From: Aspergillus flavus
Taxonomy: Eukaryota > Ascomycota > Eurotiomycetes > Eurotiales > Aspergillaceae
Direction: 5' to 3'
Assembly (NCBI RefSeq): GCF_009017415.1
Contig: NC_092405.1
Coordinates: 3,472,001-3,536,000 of the forward strand
Length of the DNA stretch: 64,000 nt
Shown: piece after piece, positions 53,114 through 64,000 of the stretch
Layout: every line of letters starts with the position of its first letter
Position numbering within the stretch: position 1 is the stretch's first letter
The notes under the pieces: model-generated
The model's database searches: none
Seen by the model: the letters and a program-made list of their open reading frames with translations, nothing else
Told to the model about the DNA's origin: nothing
Position numbers and translations under genes: made by a program

Positions 53114-54546
53114 TCATATGCCGTGTGGGATTTAGTACTGGGCGTTAGGAAGTGTTCGTTATGATTGCATGGACTTGCTTTACCAGGGGAGTATATATGC
53201 GTTCGGTTGTAAAACTTGGGTGTCCTGGTGTCTCTCTTGATTGGTGCTGTCTTTCCTGTAACATTTAAGTCTTTATTTACATGACCTACTTCTAGGATAT
53301 TTTCATGAAGCATAATTGATAGAAATAAGAAATAATCTGATTCTATCCTGCAGACAGCGTCCGCATATATATCAAATCTCCTCCAATTGAACATGTGGGT
53401 CCAAATCAATACCCATTACCCAGCTATAGTAAACAAGACTTCCCTTCCCCAAGCAGGTAATAGAACCTACTTCCATTAACGAAAAGAAACAGATTCCGCA
53501 CTACACGGTGAAAGAAAACAGCCCTTCTCAATCTCCACCTCAAACCCCAACGATTCCAAAAACGGCAAAGACCAGAATTGGAAAAACACACCCAGTATCA
53601 TACTTCCAACATAACATTCTTCTCAACAAGGCTGGTATCGTAAAAGAGAGGATTGTTACGGAGCATTACATTGAGGAGTCTGTAAGGGGCTTAATGGAGT
53701 GGTGGTTGTGCGGGGACTGATAAATCTTGTAGACTCTTGAGCTGGAGGTATACCCTATCAGTTGCAAAGGATCGGATCACATAGATGGGCGATTTGTCAC
53801 ATCGCTCTATCACGGACCTATAGTTGGACGAAGTATTAGTACCGAATTACTAGGTAACTGTTAGGAAAGAAAAGAAGCAGGAGGAATAGAAGAAGCAGGG
53901 TATAAAGGAATTTAAATCGTCTTTAGTATTTTTCTTTAGTTTAAAATATTAATAATCTTTATGAGTTTTATTTTATCCCTTTTTCCCCACATACACAGAC
54001 ATATAGAACGAAGCGATCATTTACTCACAGTAAGACCCCGATCTAGATTATATTGACTTGAAATCACCAGAATCCCACAGCTGACCACATCCAGAAAAGA
54101 AAAAAAAAGACTCGATGGCAAACCAAAGCAGGCATTATATACATGCGGGACTTGAGAGATGTGATATCGACAGTCAGTTGTGGTATGGGCTGCATGAGGT
54201 GGAGAAGATCCATCTTGGCGTTTCTCTCAAGTGCTTAAATGGGGTAATGCGAAGGTGTTCCTATTCGTTGAGACAGGTGGGCGGGAGGCTTCCCCGGTTG
54301 GAGATTGTAGGTTTGGTGGCTGGGCTTAATATTGAAGATAGCGTGTTTTCTTGGGACGGGCTGTTGGGCTGAGAGGATGAGCAATTCTACTTTCTACTTG
54401 TATTGAGGGAGGATACTTTGTATGTAGAAATAAATTTGGATTAGGAAAGATAACTAGAATTTGAATAACACCCATGTACCATTAACACCTTATCTATGCC
54501 GATTATTTGAACATCCCCGGTTTCTGACAAAGGACAGAATTGTGCT
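53114..54546. other. intergenic with two doubtful small ORFs
   Basis: A plus-strand frame ending at 53720 (YFQHNILLNKAGIVKERIVT, no ATG at its start; an acceptor CAG at 53454-53456 could open it) and an 85-aa ATG frame at 54115-54372 are open but unrecognised. Either could be a relic exon. The rest is AT-rich. Confidence 0.35.
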
Positions 54547-55601
54547 TCATTGCAGCTTCTGTTGATAGCTATCCAGTATTGACGAAGAATGTAAAGGACA
54601 AATACTTGTGGAGGCAGTCGGATGTATCCAGTTGACGGGAGACTCAGATAGGAAGTTTCGATTCTGACAATGACATGTCAGGCCTTGCATGGTGAACGAG
54701 CTGGTGGCTGGTACTTGCTCCACTGGCGAGGGAGGTTGAGATGTAGGCGGCGGTGGAACTCCTGCTAGAGGGGAACTTGGTTGAAGCAGAATAACTGCCT
54801 TTGGCTTCATATTTCCATTGTCTAGCATCTGCAAGATCTGTGGCAGTGATGCCTCTATTAAGTGTCAGAATTGATTCATAATACTTATGTGATGTAGGGA
54901 CGGAACGGGAACACACCAGTGGTCAAATAATAGAAGCTCGATTGAGAGTTCTGAGTATAGATATTCCACGGATCAGTCTGGAGTTGGCCATTCATGTCCG
55001 GTGGGACGTAGTTATTCGAGGCATTCGTTGCCATGTCCAGATTTAAGGAGCCAGCGTCTGGAGAACATACACTACTGTTTGTGAGGACAGACGGCGATAA
55101 TGAGCTCGATGGATCGGCTTCTTTCGCAGTGGCCTCGTACTGCGGAAAGGTTGGTGAGGGCTGCGGTGGTAGGGTAGATGCTGGACTCAGAGTGCTGTAA
55201 GGATAGTAGGTACCCGTCGAACCAGGCAGATAAGGACCACTCATCGCAGGCATAATCTCGGCAGCAGGCGATAAAACCTTTCTGTCGACATCATACGCTG
55301 ATGTCGGGACTCCTCCCAACGGTGCCGTAGGATGGTGATAACCCCAACCGTTTAGGCTCGCCGCTGCTCTGAGTTCACTCGCGATAACCCGTTCCTGTAG
55401 TTTGGCAATTCGATCTCGGATTTTGCGACCTTTGAAAGGTGGTGTTAGAGCCATGCTCTCTATTCAAGTGGAAGAGATATACTCACGGTGATTCCTCTGG
55501 GACAGCCTGTTCTGTAACCTTCTTCTTTCGATAGGGTCTTGTTCCAGTTTTGGGTTTGTCGCGGCGCTGGCACGATCGTCCTTTGCATGCTGTGCTCGCA
55601 T
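54547..55601 (-). CDS. bZIP-like regulator with a degenerate zipper
   Basis: Model: complement(join(54547..54837,54915..55429,55487..55601)), 306 aa. Intron 1 (57 nt, GTGAGT...AAAG) joins ERRRLQNRLSQRNH to RRKIRDRIAKLQERV, creating a basic region with Asn31 and Arg39 at the bZIP N-x7-R spacing. The AP-1-type Ala-Gln of the basic region is Ser-Gln here. The expected zipper Leu is present at 49, but positions 56 and 63 are Ser, so the coiled coil is very short. The middle is Ser/Pro/Tyr-rich. The last exon (ILQMLDNGNMKPKAVILLQP) resembles the C-terminal tail of Aspergillus Yap-like proteins. Intron 2 (77 nt) uses donor GTGTTC; the nearby GTGTGT donor would give another tail frame, so the C-terminus is less sure than the rest. 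Confidence 0.78.
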
Positions 55602-58600
55602 GTTGATGTGAAATATTTGTTGACAATCACCTTACTCCGCTCGCTTGAACTGTGTATGTGTATGAACCCCAACTCTTGTGATTCGGCCTCTGACTTCTTG
55701 CAGAGTCACCGTTTAACCTAGAGAAATGTGACACTTGGTTTGACGATTATTTTGATGGCAATGGAGATGCAGTCCTGGATTAAAGTATGACGAGGATGAA
55801 TGAGGAACAGGCGGTGACCGAGCTATATATAAGTATTATGAGATCAGACCAACCTGAACCAGACCAACTTAGGGACAGCTAGGCTTGCTCGGTGTTCTCA
55901 TGAAAAGTCTGACGTGTTCTCAGCTTTTCTGGTTATGGTATATCAAAGTATAAGAGTCCGAGAGACGACCTTTGATTTGCTCGTCGGTTCAACGCGCCTT
56001 TCACTTTACGAGCGCCTGTAATAGATTGAGACAATGTTCCGGGTATATATAAAAAGGGCCCGGGGGAGAAAAGGGTAGTTTATCTTTGGAAGAAAGTGTT
56101 TAAATATCCACTGAATTGACTTCTTCGAAATGCTACATCGTTCCTGACTTTACGGGCACTAGTGAATAGAATGTCTCGCACCCATGGTACTGGATACTTG
56201 ACCTGTGGCCTCCGATGGCCACGAGGGACTGAGCCCTGTTCCATTCCGATTCGCGGGGTTTGCTGTGCAGAGACCCAAGTAAGCAGCCATGCGGGACGTA
56301 TGAGGCTTGGAGCAGCGCCAGCTGGGTGCATCAGTTAGTTCCAATAAGTCCTGACAAATGGCGTTATGGATCCTGCGATGATAGGACAGAGTAGGGATAT
56401 TGGTGCGGATATTTCATGCACGGCTCAGCTGATTTGCTAGCCACCAGTGCTATGGATCCCCAGCGTGACATTTTCTTCAGCTGTGTGAACCGTAACACAT
56501 GGAATACGTACTTTTGATTTGATTGCGGTCTCTATTCCGTGTCGGCGTTTATGCTCGAGTATCGCGTAACCTACAGGGTTTACTGCAAACCCTTGCAGGT
56601 CTTCCGCCGATGTTCCTTTCAGGAAAACAAAGAAGCCGGCGTCATCGGAGAGGCGCAATCAAGTAGATGACGTGCCCGGAAAATGACCGGACTCTCAGTA
56701 CAAATCTCAACCCAAAATTGAAATGCTAGACCAAGGTGATACCCCCAGATTGGGTGGATCCAGCGATGGTATGGTAGATTGTCCCTGTGGGTCAATCTGG
56801 CTTGGGGTACATGCGAACTTCCCTAGACAGCCATGAGCAAGACATTGACGGCGACCTTTCTTATTTTGAAAAGCTCGTCTTAGTTCGCTAAAAGGAATCG
56901 CAGGCGAGTGGCGTGGCGAGCTTTTTCATGGAAGAACGGGGCATGAAACGGAAAGGCAAAATGAAAGATGGAACTTGGAAAACGGACACAGAGATAAATG
57001 ATGAAAGTCTCTAAATCAAGAATACTATCTCCTCGAAATTGTAACACTATTGCTTGCTTGGTTCCATTAACAGTGCATCATCACTGGCATGGCGCAGGAT
57101 AAGCCCAACTAAATGCTGATCGGCCGTCAACATTTCAATGTGGTTCCCGTTGGATTTGCAACTGGCCAGTCAATCATTGCTTGGTTGGAAAAGCTGGAAA
57201 ATATTTATCCATCTGAAAATGCATTAAGGCGATTGGCGGAGTTTCGCCAGTCTTACCGTGGAAGACGCTGGCATCGATTTCATTTGGTGGAGAGTCAGGG
57301 GTTCGTATTCGAAAGGGGAAGAATCTGTAGGCTCTGATGGTCTTGGATGGACTGAAGACGGACTCTTGTGTCACCCGGCAGAGTGGATCGAAAATATTGA
57401 TGTGATGATGTTGAAGAACCATTGAAGTCCTCCGTTTTGCTTTTTTTGGGCAGACAAGATCCCGTGACTGAACCAGCACCAAACCGATCACACGTTATTC
57501 CAGACGTTGTACAGGTCATGTAGTGTCTGCTTCTAGGGCTAAACCGGGCTTTTGTTCAATCATAGTTTGAGATCCTTGATGGTTAATAGATGATAGGCAG
57601 TCAAATAGCGTCCTATTCCAACCGCCTGCTAACTAAATTCTCTTATCTAAACTTTCTCTCGGTCCCTTTATCTAACCTCTCCCTTCGTGTCTGTCGACTT
57701 TTTTGGAGCTAGCAAGTGGTCTATATTAACCTCAGAATTGGAATAACAAGAGACAGAGCCATATTCGAACATTATTTACCATGAAATTGAGCAGCGATAT
57801 AATGACATGTACAATATTATATCGACGTCCTACTTCGCACCGAAAGCTTCCAAGAAACAAACGTTGCATCTTTGGCCAACACATGGTCCGTCATATCTAT
57901 CTCCGCCAAAGCTTCAAAAACACCAAGATACGCTACCGAGCACTCCAATGCGCAAGTTTAGCACACCTTAACTCGCAATTCCCCAACCTACTCTAGACGG
58001 AAAATGGGTTCAGTCATCCTGACAATCGCAACTCATCCTCAATACACTATTATCTCTTTCACAAAACAAGTACGGGACACCGTTCCGTTAGTGATCGTCG
58101 GCGTCACGGGCGCCTTAAAAGTGAGGACGTTCGGCCCGCGAACGATGACCGCGGCGGTTGTCCGGCGAACACTACAAGATAAGCCGGCCATTTCAAACGA
58201 GTCTGGTATTCCTCGCCGTTTCAACGGTTGCGGTGCGCAAGCTTTGTCGTCTCGGATATGATCTCATTGGTACTGACCTTGTCGTACAAGAACAGGCGCT
58301 GGCCGAGGAGGATACTAATATATTAATCCTACGGATCCGGCCACAACTAGTATCCATTAGGCAAATCGGAAGTTCTCGGCGAATGATCGTATGTCGATCT
58401 ATTTGGATGCGGTGGCTTTGGTCGCGATGGATTTTCGCTGGTGTTGAGCATTTTGTCAGGGTTGTAGATTGGGGTCTTGCATTGGGTTTCGAGTGTGTAA
58501 AGACTATTCTGGACTTGGTCGGGCTTATTTATCTGTACATAACTGAGTATACGGTTGTACGTATGTACAGTAATCTGTTTAGATTAGATTTTGCTCAGGC

Positions 58601-59291
58601 ATAGCACTTCTTTATCAGAAGTACCCTTTAGGAATACGATATATCTTCGTTTTCCTAGCATTGCGATATGTCTATGATATCGCTCGTCTAGATCCGTCTA
58701 TCGGATATTTTGCCACTAATAGTAACATCCTTAATTGACATCTGCTGGTTGAATAATAAATGTCTTATTATAGGAAACTCTCAAATGTGATAGATCATCT
58801 TAGGTCTTGAGTAGTCATATGATTTGGTGGTGGACACTGAACTGTGGAGCAGACATCTTCCGACGCGCAAATAAGATAATGTATCACTATGTTACCACCG
58901 TTTAATTAGAGAGTCTCTGCATATTAAGTTGTTGATGCTCACCAGGGAGCCGAGGTATCATTCCGCATTTCAATAGTAGTTATCACATTGCAAGATCTGA
59001 GATTGTGTGGGATAGATATCGAGAAGTGCGACGAGATAGTGGAAACGTGTCAGCATAATAAATAAAAGTCTCATGCTAGATCAAAATCACAACACAGGCC
59101 TTACTTATAACAGACAAGAAAGAGAAAGATAGTAAACAAGAAAGACATGTCTAACAAGCGCCGTGAACCTTGACGTATTCAAGACAGTGGACATGGATGC
59201 TCCCAAACACGGCAAGCAAAGCAACCAGAAATTAATGAACAGTAAGAAGTCATATCCAAACACAAAGGAAATTTGAAACCATCAGTGGAAG
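55602..59291. other. gene-poor stretch, unassigned frames
   Basis: No complete gene is recognised in 3.7 kb. Minus-strand 56437-56658 reads as protein-like (FFVFLKGTSAEDLQGFAVNP, then a possible donor GTACGT) without an ATG and may be an orphan exon. Plus-strand frames at 58004-58261 and 58158-58604 overlap in different phases and have no motif. No mobile element is seen. Confidence 0.4.
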
Positions 59292-60655
59292 CTAGACAGC
59301 CAAACTTGAACTTGAAGGCCACATGGTCTGCCTCCGATTATGTGAGTCTGATAGCTCTAGGCTTTCAGCATCATGATTTCCATGGCCAAGAAAGGCTGCG
59401 GGTGGAGCTGCAACTAAGTGTCTTTCATCTTCTGTATGTCGTGTGCTATTCTTTCCAGAGATTGTAGTTCTTGTGTTATTGGCACACGAAACAAATGCAT
59501 TCGCAACCCGCTCGAAGACCGGACGGAGAAAAGGACTGCTGCTGACAATAATAGCAACGCCGTTCTCGAGAATGGTCCATACATGGCCCATTAATCCGCT
59601 ATAGAGAATATCTGTCGGGTTTAGATTCGCTATCACAACAGGGCGTAGAATTCCGAACACCATCGGTCTATTCATGCCGGAGGAGAATTGTCAGAAACGG
59701 GGGGAGAGAAACTGATAATCCAGATAGCTTACAATATCCCCGTGCTGAACACAAAGGTCAAGGCCACCCTGGTTGCTTTCGGCATCTGCAGACTCCAGAG
59801 CGTGGGAAATGGGAGTACCAGGATGAATAAGTCAACGAGGACGTCGAACGCGGACAGGAGACCATAGGCGACTGAGAGATTCAAGCAGTGCCCTTCCTTG
59901 GTGACTAATGACCAATTTAGGCCGACCGAGTGGCAGAAGATCATCGCTATGAATATTGTTGCTATTGTCCATAAGGCAGACATCACCATCAACGTGCGGG
60001 CACTGAAAACTAGAAGCGGCGTGGAAAATATGCGCGCGAGGGACCAGCAGATGCTAATTTTTACCAATCCGAGAGATATGGCGTAAAGAATCATTAAAGC
60101 GTAATATATCTGAGGCAGATGAAGAACAATAATATGAGCAGGAGGACGATTTTATGGAGCTAATCGATGTATGCTTGTGATCAGAGCACCTGATTGAGGA
60201 ACACTAACCTCGATCAACGTGGTTATATGGTAAATCTGCAGTTGCCATATGGGATGCCCAAAGCCTCTCGCAAACACTAAAGCTACGATTAGATCAGATA
60301 AAACACCTTTGCGCTTCACTTGACTCACTTGCAATACTAAGGCAGCCGACGCCTTGGAAGCAGATCTATTGATGCAATTACGGTCAGAAAAACCGTGCTT
60401 AGATAGGATGGACCATGTACGACCTACCAGGGACACAATATGTAAATAATCTTCTGGGAAAAGCTTCTGTCCCCTCAGTTGTCTCGAAATAATTCGTAAC
60501 ACAGTGAAGACAATGGCCAGGAGCATAAGGAAGACATCCATTATAATTATTCTAACTCCCTTAGAGGATGGAGGGATGATATCACCTGTAAAGGCGAAGG
60601 GATTGCTCCCGATGCCTGTCATTAGACCTGTAGCTGACCCCGAAGATGAGTCCAT
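59292..60655 (-). CDS. PTH11/rhodopsin-like fungal integral membrane protein
   Basis: Model: complement(join(59292..59667,59733..60109,60209..60282,60329..60365,60428..60655)), 363 aa. Introns of 65, 99, 46 and 62 nt close in phase, with donors GTAAGC, GTTAGT, GTGAGT and GTAGGT. Only this splicing, including the 37-nt exon 60329-60365, restores a continuous seven-helix rhodopsin-like domain: VRIIIMDVFLMLLAIVFTVL, RGQKLFPEDYLHIVSL, ARGFGHPIWQL, YYALMILYAISLGLVKISIC with ARIF, and the late LYSGLMGHVWTILENGVAII with SSSPFLRPVF. The ~60-residue polar tail is cytosolic. The family includes PTH11-type GPCR-like surface sensors, but most members are uncharacterised and no CFEM domain is present here. 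Confidence 0.85.
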
Positions 60656-62726
60656 CCCGCATGAGTTGATACACAAAGATACAACACATAGGACTGAAGA
60701 AGTGTCCGTATATAAGTTTATGTACCAGCTTCCATTGCTTTCTTGTCAAGCGTGGGGGGTGTTCAAACACACAAAACTTGCCAGTCTGAGGCGTCAGCAC
60801 TTTAGCTCGATGTTGTGGATTCGTGCGAAGTTGCGCACCGTCGAAACAGGGCCATAGCTCAGCTCAAACTCCACTAGAATTAAGTTACCTCGCCCAGCGG
60901 CGAGCTACTATCTACTAGAGATGCGCTGCCAGGTATTGGCTGGAAAAGGAAATGACAGAAAGAGAATCATGCTACTAGAAGCAGGTGGAGACATTGTCGT
61001 TTCCGATTCTGTTTAACGGCATGGTTAGCGGCCTTATTTTTTAGCAGTTAATCAATCATTTCAACTTATGACAGCCGGAGAGCACTTCCGGTTTCAACAT
61101 TTATAACTGGTATTACAGGATATTATAGTAGCCGGGTTTATAGTTAAGAGGCCTAGACTACATCACTAACTTGGAAATTCCGAACCACAGCGGTTTGGAA
61201 AAGACTCTTGAACAAGCGAACATTTTATTTGTCCATGCTGTATTGCGTTAGATAGTTCGCAAGATACCCACGACTTGCAACAACTCCTCTCATTTTTCTC
61301 TCTTTTCAGTTCCTGGAGAGTTTTCAGGGTGCTTACTCCGAGTATAGGATTGCTCCACACTTAACGGGCCCCACTTTCCATTTCACAGATCCAGTTGATA
61401 ATGAGATAGATCACTTCATTCTCCGGCCGAAATCGTCGTGTTTTAAGGTTCAGATTTGTGGCAATCAGGCATACACGTGCCCCAATCACCCTCACAATGA
61501 ATACCACATGTTGGAAGGTGGTGAAAACCATGTGCCTAGTCTAAGCGAAGAACGACGGATAGGACACGGATTGCGCAGCAGTTGGGAAGCTTCGAAGCTT
61601 ATTTGGTACTTTTGCGCTGCATTACTCGTGCGAGCAAAGGAACTACACTACGGGTATTGTAGAGAACAAGCTGGGAAAACTGACCTACTAACATACTGCA
61701 TGCATCCGAGGAGTATGGAGAGCATGAACGTTTGAGGAGTCAAGCTATCATCCCAATTCTCCAGCCGTTTGAGCTCTATGAAGAAGGCTCCCTATGTTAG
61801 TCATTGAAATAGTTACCGGAGTGCTCCTGTATTTCCTTGCGTACGACCTAGTCCCGTTTCCTATAAAAGATGATGTCAAATACTTGGTCATTAGAATAAA
61901 ACAACTGACATGAGCCAAACCGTTGAACCTTTGGTAACCCCACAGCATTACCATCTGACTGGAAGCGTGTGCACAGCTCCTTAAGGCGATCATCAGCCTC
62001 ACAGGAAAATGGCCAGCAAGAGAATAGACCCATAACTAACAGTCGGTAGCCCTGATCCGGCTATAAACAACTTATGCGGGACGGGTCCTAGTGTAGGGAT
62101 GGTTTCCCAAAGGTTAAGCGCCCTCGGCATGCCTGAATCAACTTGCCTTTAGCTCTTTTGTGCAGGGTTTGACATCGACTCCATAGTGAACGATCCCTCT
62201 CTGAGCACAGCAACTAGAAGGAGCTTGTAAGTACCGTTCCACCTAGCAGCGGTGTCAGAGTCGCAAGTTCTAAGTGGGTTTTTTTTTTTTCGCCGCAAGT
62301 CGAAGAAACAGAAGACCAGGGGTATCTCGTATCAGTGGGGGCACTGTTGCACTAATGAAACGTGGTTGAACGTATTGCGATGTGCGCGTCGGTGGGGATA
62401 GAGTGAGCTACAGCCACTGCGAGTCAGTATGCCGAATAACAGGGAAAGTGGAGACAAATAGCTTAACTCTGTTTTCGGGAAAACCTCTTCATGTCGGCAA
62501 ATAAGTTGCACCTAAGCGTAGCACGATGGGTCGCCATTAGAAAAAGCCGTTTGGTAGACTGAACAGTGAATTTCTTTGCCCGGTGAATGTACTGCACTAT
62601 TCTATTGGGTTATTTCCCTAGAAAGTACCTGCCTTTCGGCTACTCTTCTTAAAAACGCATCTAACCCTATTCAACTTAATTTCCCTATCTTTTGTCTTTC
62701 TATTGAGTAAATAAAAGATAACGCGT
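60656..62726. other. intergenic, no recognised gene
   Basis: Short frames only. A plus-strand stretch from about 61395 is open through a Cys-containing segment and the ATG at 61508 to 61735 without recognisable motifs. Confidence 0.4.
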
Positions 62727-63136
62727 TCAACTAGTAAGCCCAGCACAGGTTTCTATTCCCTCCGCACTGTGAATCCTAATCACGTTATACTCATAAGTGT
62801 GGGTTGGATATTCCTCGTATATTCGCTTGTTGATCGTAGCCGTGGTTAAGGGATTTACATCTTTCCATTCTAGATGCTTCGGTAGTTTAGAATCCTGAAA
62901 CAAAGGGAAACACAGCCATCCCCTACCATGATCTACGAGATAACGCTCGGACTCTCTTACATTTCTATCCGCGAATTCTCCATAACTCACTTTGGAGTCG
63001 GTGCTAAGTCAAGGCCCTTTAGCCACGCTAACGTTAACATTACAAAAATGGAGCGTAATAACAGTAGTTTAGTTACTATAATAGCAATGAACCCGTGCGG
63101 AGCCTTCTTCCAGTCACTCGAAGACTGACTCGTCTG
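62727..63136 (-). CDS. possible 3' exons of a small membrane-protein gene
   Basis: Two minus-strand pieces join in phase: 62991-63136 (after a CAG acceptor) and 62727-62922, across a 68-nt interval with donor GTGAGT at 62990 and acceptor TAG at 62923. The first encodes a hydrophobic helix (FIAIIVTKLLLLRSIFVMLT). The second encodes WLCFPLFQDSKLPKHLEWKD and ends at ETCAGLTS. The interval itself is open in another frame, so retention or decay is also possible. No start exon and no family were found. Confidence 0.3.
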
Positions 63137-63406
63137 CTGGAGTCTCCGGTTTTATGAACTGACCCTGACTTTAGCGCGGTCGTTGAAACTAACCACTGAT
63201 CCATCATAATGACAAGGGTCTATTACCAGGGACTGTTAAAATACCCTTTCCGCACAGGTGCAGCTTCTGGCCCAGTTCTGCTCTCCCTAGGAGCTCAGGT
63301 ATCGGAGTAGTGAACCTCACTATCCTCGGAACCTCTTGCCATTCAGACCTATCCCGATCTAGCTAAAACAAATACCGAGTCAGGCATGATCCAAATTAGC
63401 CGACCT

Positions 63407-63454
<48 letters not shown>

Positions 63455-64000
63455 CCTACCGTAGTGGAGTTCGTGTGTGCCGATGGTGAAGTCAGGAAGC
63501 TGAGTAGTATCTCCTCATCCAAATGACTTCACTGTAGAAGGGTCACGTACACTGGTATGTGCATCACCGATGAAGACAATCAATTATTGCGTCATTGTAC
63601 CTAGATAGAATTATTACCCGGTTGCACTGCTACTAGTAGGGCGTGCCACTTCTACTGCTGGCAGGAGTAGGTCTGCAAGGCCAGCTACAAACGATAAGAG
63701 ACCAGGGTTTCCAAGCTTCTATCTTTATTCACGATTGCGTGATTGTTAATTTATCTTACTTTCGATCGCGTATACCTACCGTAACTATGATTATATTGAA
63801 TCATTCTAAAACAGGAAGATGTTGGCTCTTTTAATCCCAAGACATAAGAAGGGATATATATGTACAACCCAACTAATCAAGGCATGATCTCTTTATCATC
63901 ACTCGGGCAAAATCTTCCGCAGGGAACCCAACTTCTTATCAGCTGAGAGAGAAAATGAGTTAGCATATGACCGAAATCAGGCTCTTCAGCCCTAGCTATA
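63137..64000. other. no gene seen; contains the poly(T) tract
   Basis: No frame with motifs to the window edge. Confidence 0.45.
63411..63454. repeat. 44-nt poly(T) homopolymer
   Basis: An uninterrupted run of T from 63411 to 63454. On the minus strand it is a poly(A) tract, as left by retroposed (LINE-type or processed-transcript) insertions, but no target-site duplication or element body is evident. It may also be an assembly-sensitive simple repeat. Confidence 0.9.

Noticed and set aside
56437..56658. Possible orphan exon (minus)
   Set aside because: Protein-like over about 50 codons, but no ATG, no partner exon and no recognised family; not called as a gene.

Overview
The window is a piece of a filamentous ascomycete genome. 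It is most likely Eurotiales, and Aspergillus-like. The evidence is short introns (46-115 nt) with GTRNGT-type donors, Zn2Cys6 and bZIP regulators, a GT15 mannosyltransferase, a PTH11-type membrane protein, and a core block carrying cox6, gcpE (GCP5) and ADE6. No rRNA, tRNA or CRISPR array was seen. Gene models were built by eye from open frames, splice sites and reading-phase bookkeeping. Every multi-exon model that is given with explicit joins closes in phase.

Region 1 (1-10.8 kb, accessory). A beta-trefoil-like orphan protein and a PhzF-family isomerase precede a compact group. The group consists of a regulator with two tandem Zn2Cys6 clusters (4006-6244), an UNC93-like MFS transporter (6927-8336) and, divergent from the transporter, one gene (8775-10805). 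That gene fuses a complete MurNAc-6-phosphate etherase (MurQ, SIS fold, both catalytic Glu retained) to a complete BadF/BadG-type amino-sugar kinase of the NAGK/MurK type. Fungi make no peptidoglycan. The group therefore reads as a system for catabolising bacterial-wall N-acetylmuramic acid: import, 6-phosphorylation, then ether cleavage to GlcNAc-6-P and D-lactate, with its own regulator and a candidate operator in the shared promoter. This is the most interesting system in the window.

Region 2 (10.8-20.6 kb, decayed). There are no intact recognisable genes. The stretch holds relics: an SNF2-helicase fragment abutting a Ty3/gypsy reverse-transcriptase fragment, possible RNase H debris, two broken membrane-protein frames and simple repeats.

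Region 3 (20.6-55.6 kb, mostly core). In order it holds a Ser/Pro-rich disordered protein, a roughly 8.7 kb gene-poor stretch (with an ankyrin-repeat pseudogene and a possible spliced micro-ORF), an ELO fatty-acid elongase, an ABM-domain protein, cytochrome c oxidase subunit VI, a KRE2/MNT1 mannosyltransferase divergent from gamma-tubulin complex protein 5, and FGAM synthase. These are followed by a DHA1-type MFS transporter beside a Zn2Cys6 regulator, and a bZIP-like factor with a degenerate zipper.

Region 4 (55.6-64 kb, accessory and gene-poor). It holds one five-exon PTH11/rhodopsin-like membrane protein, a few unassignable frames, the 3' exons of a small possible membrane-protein gene, and a 44-nt poly(T) tract.
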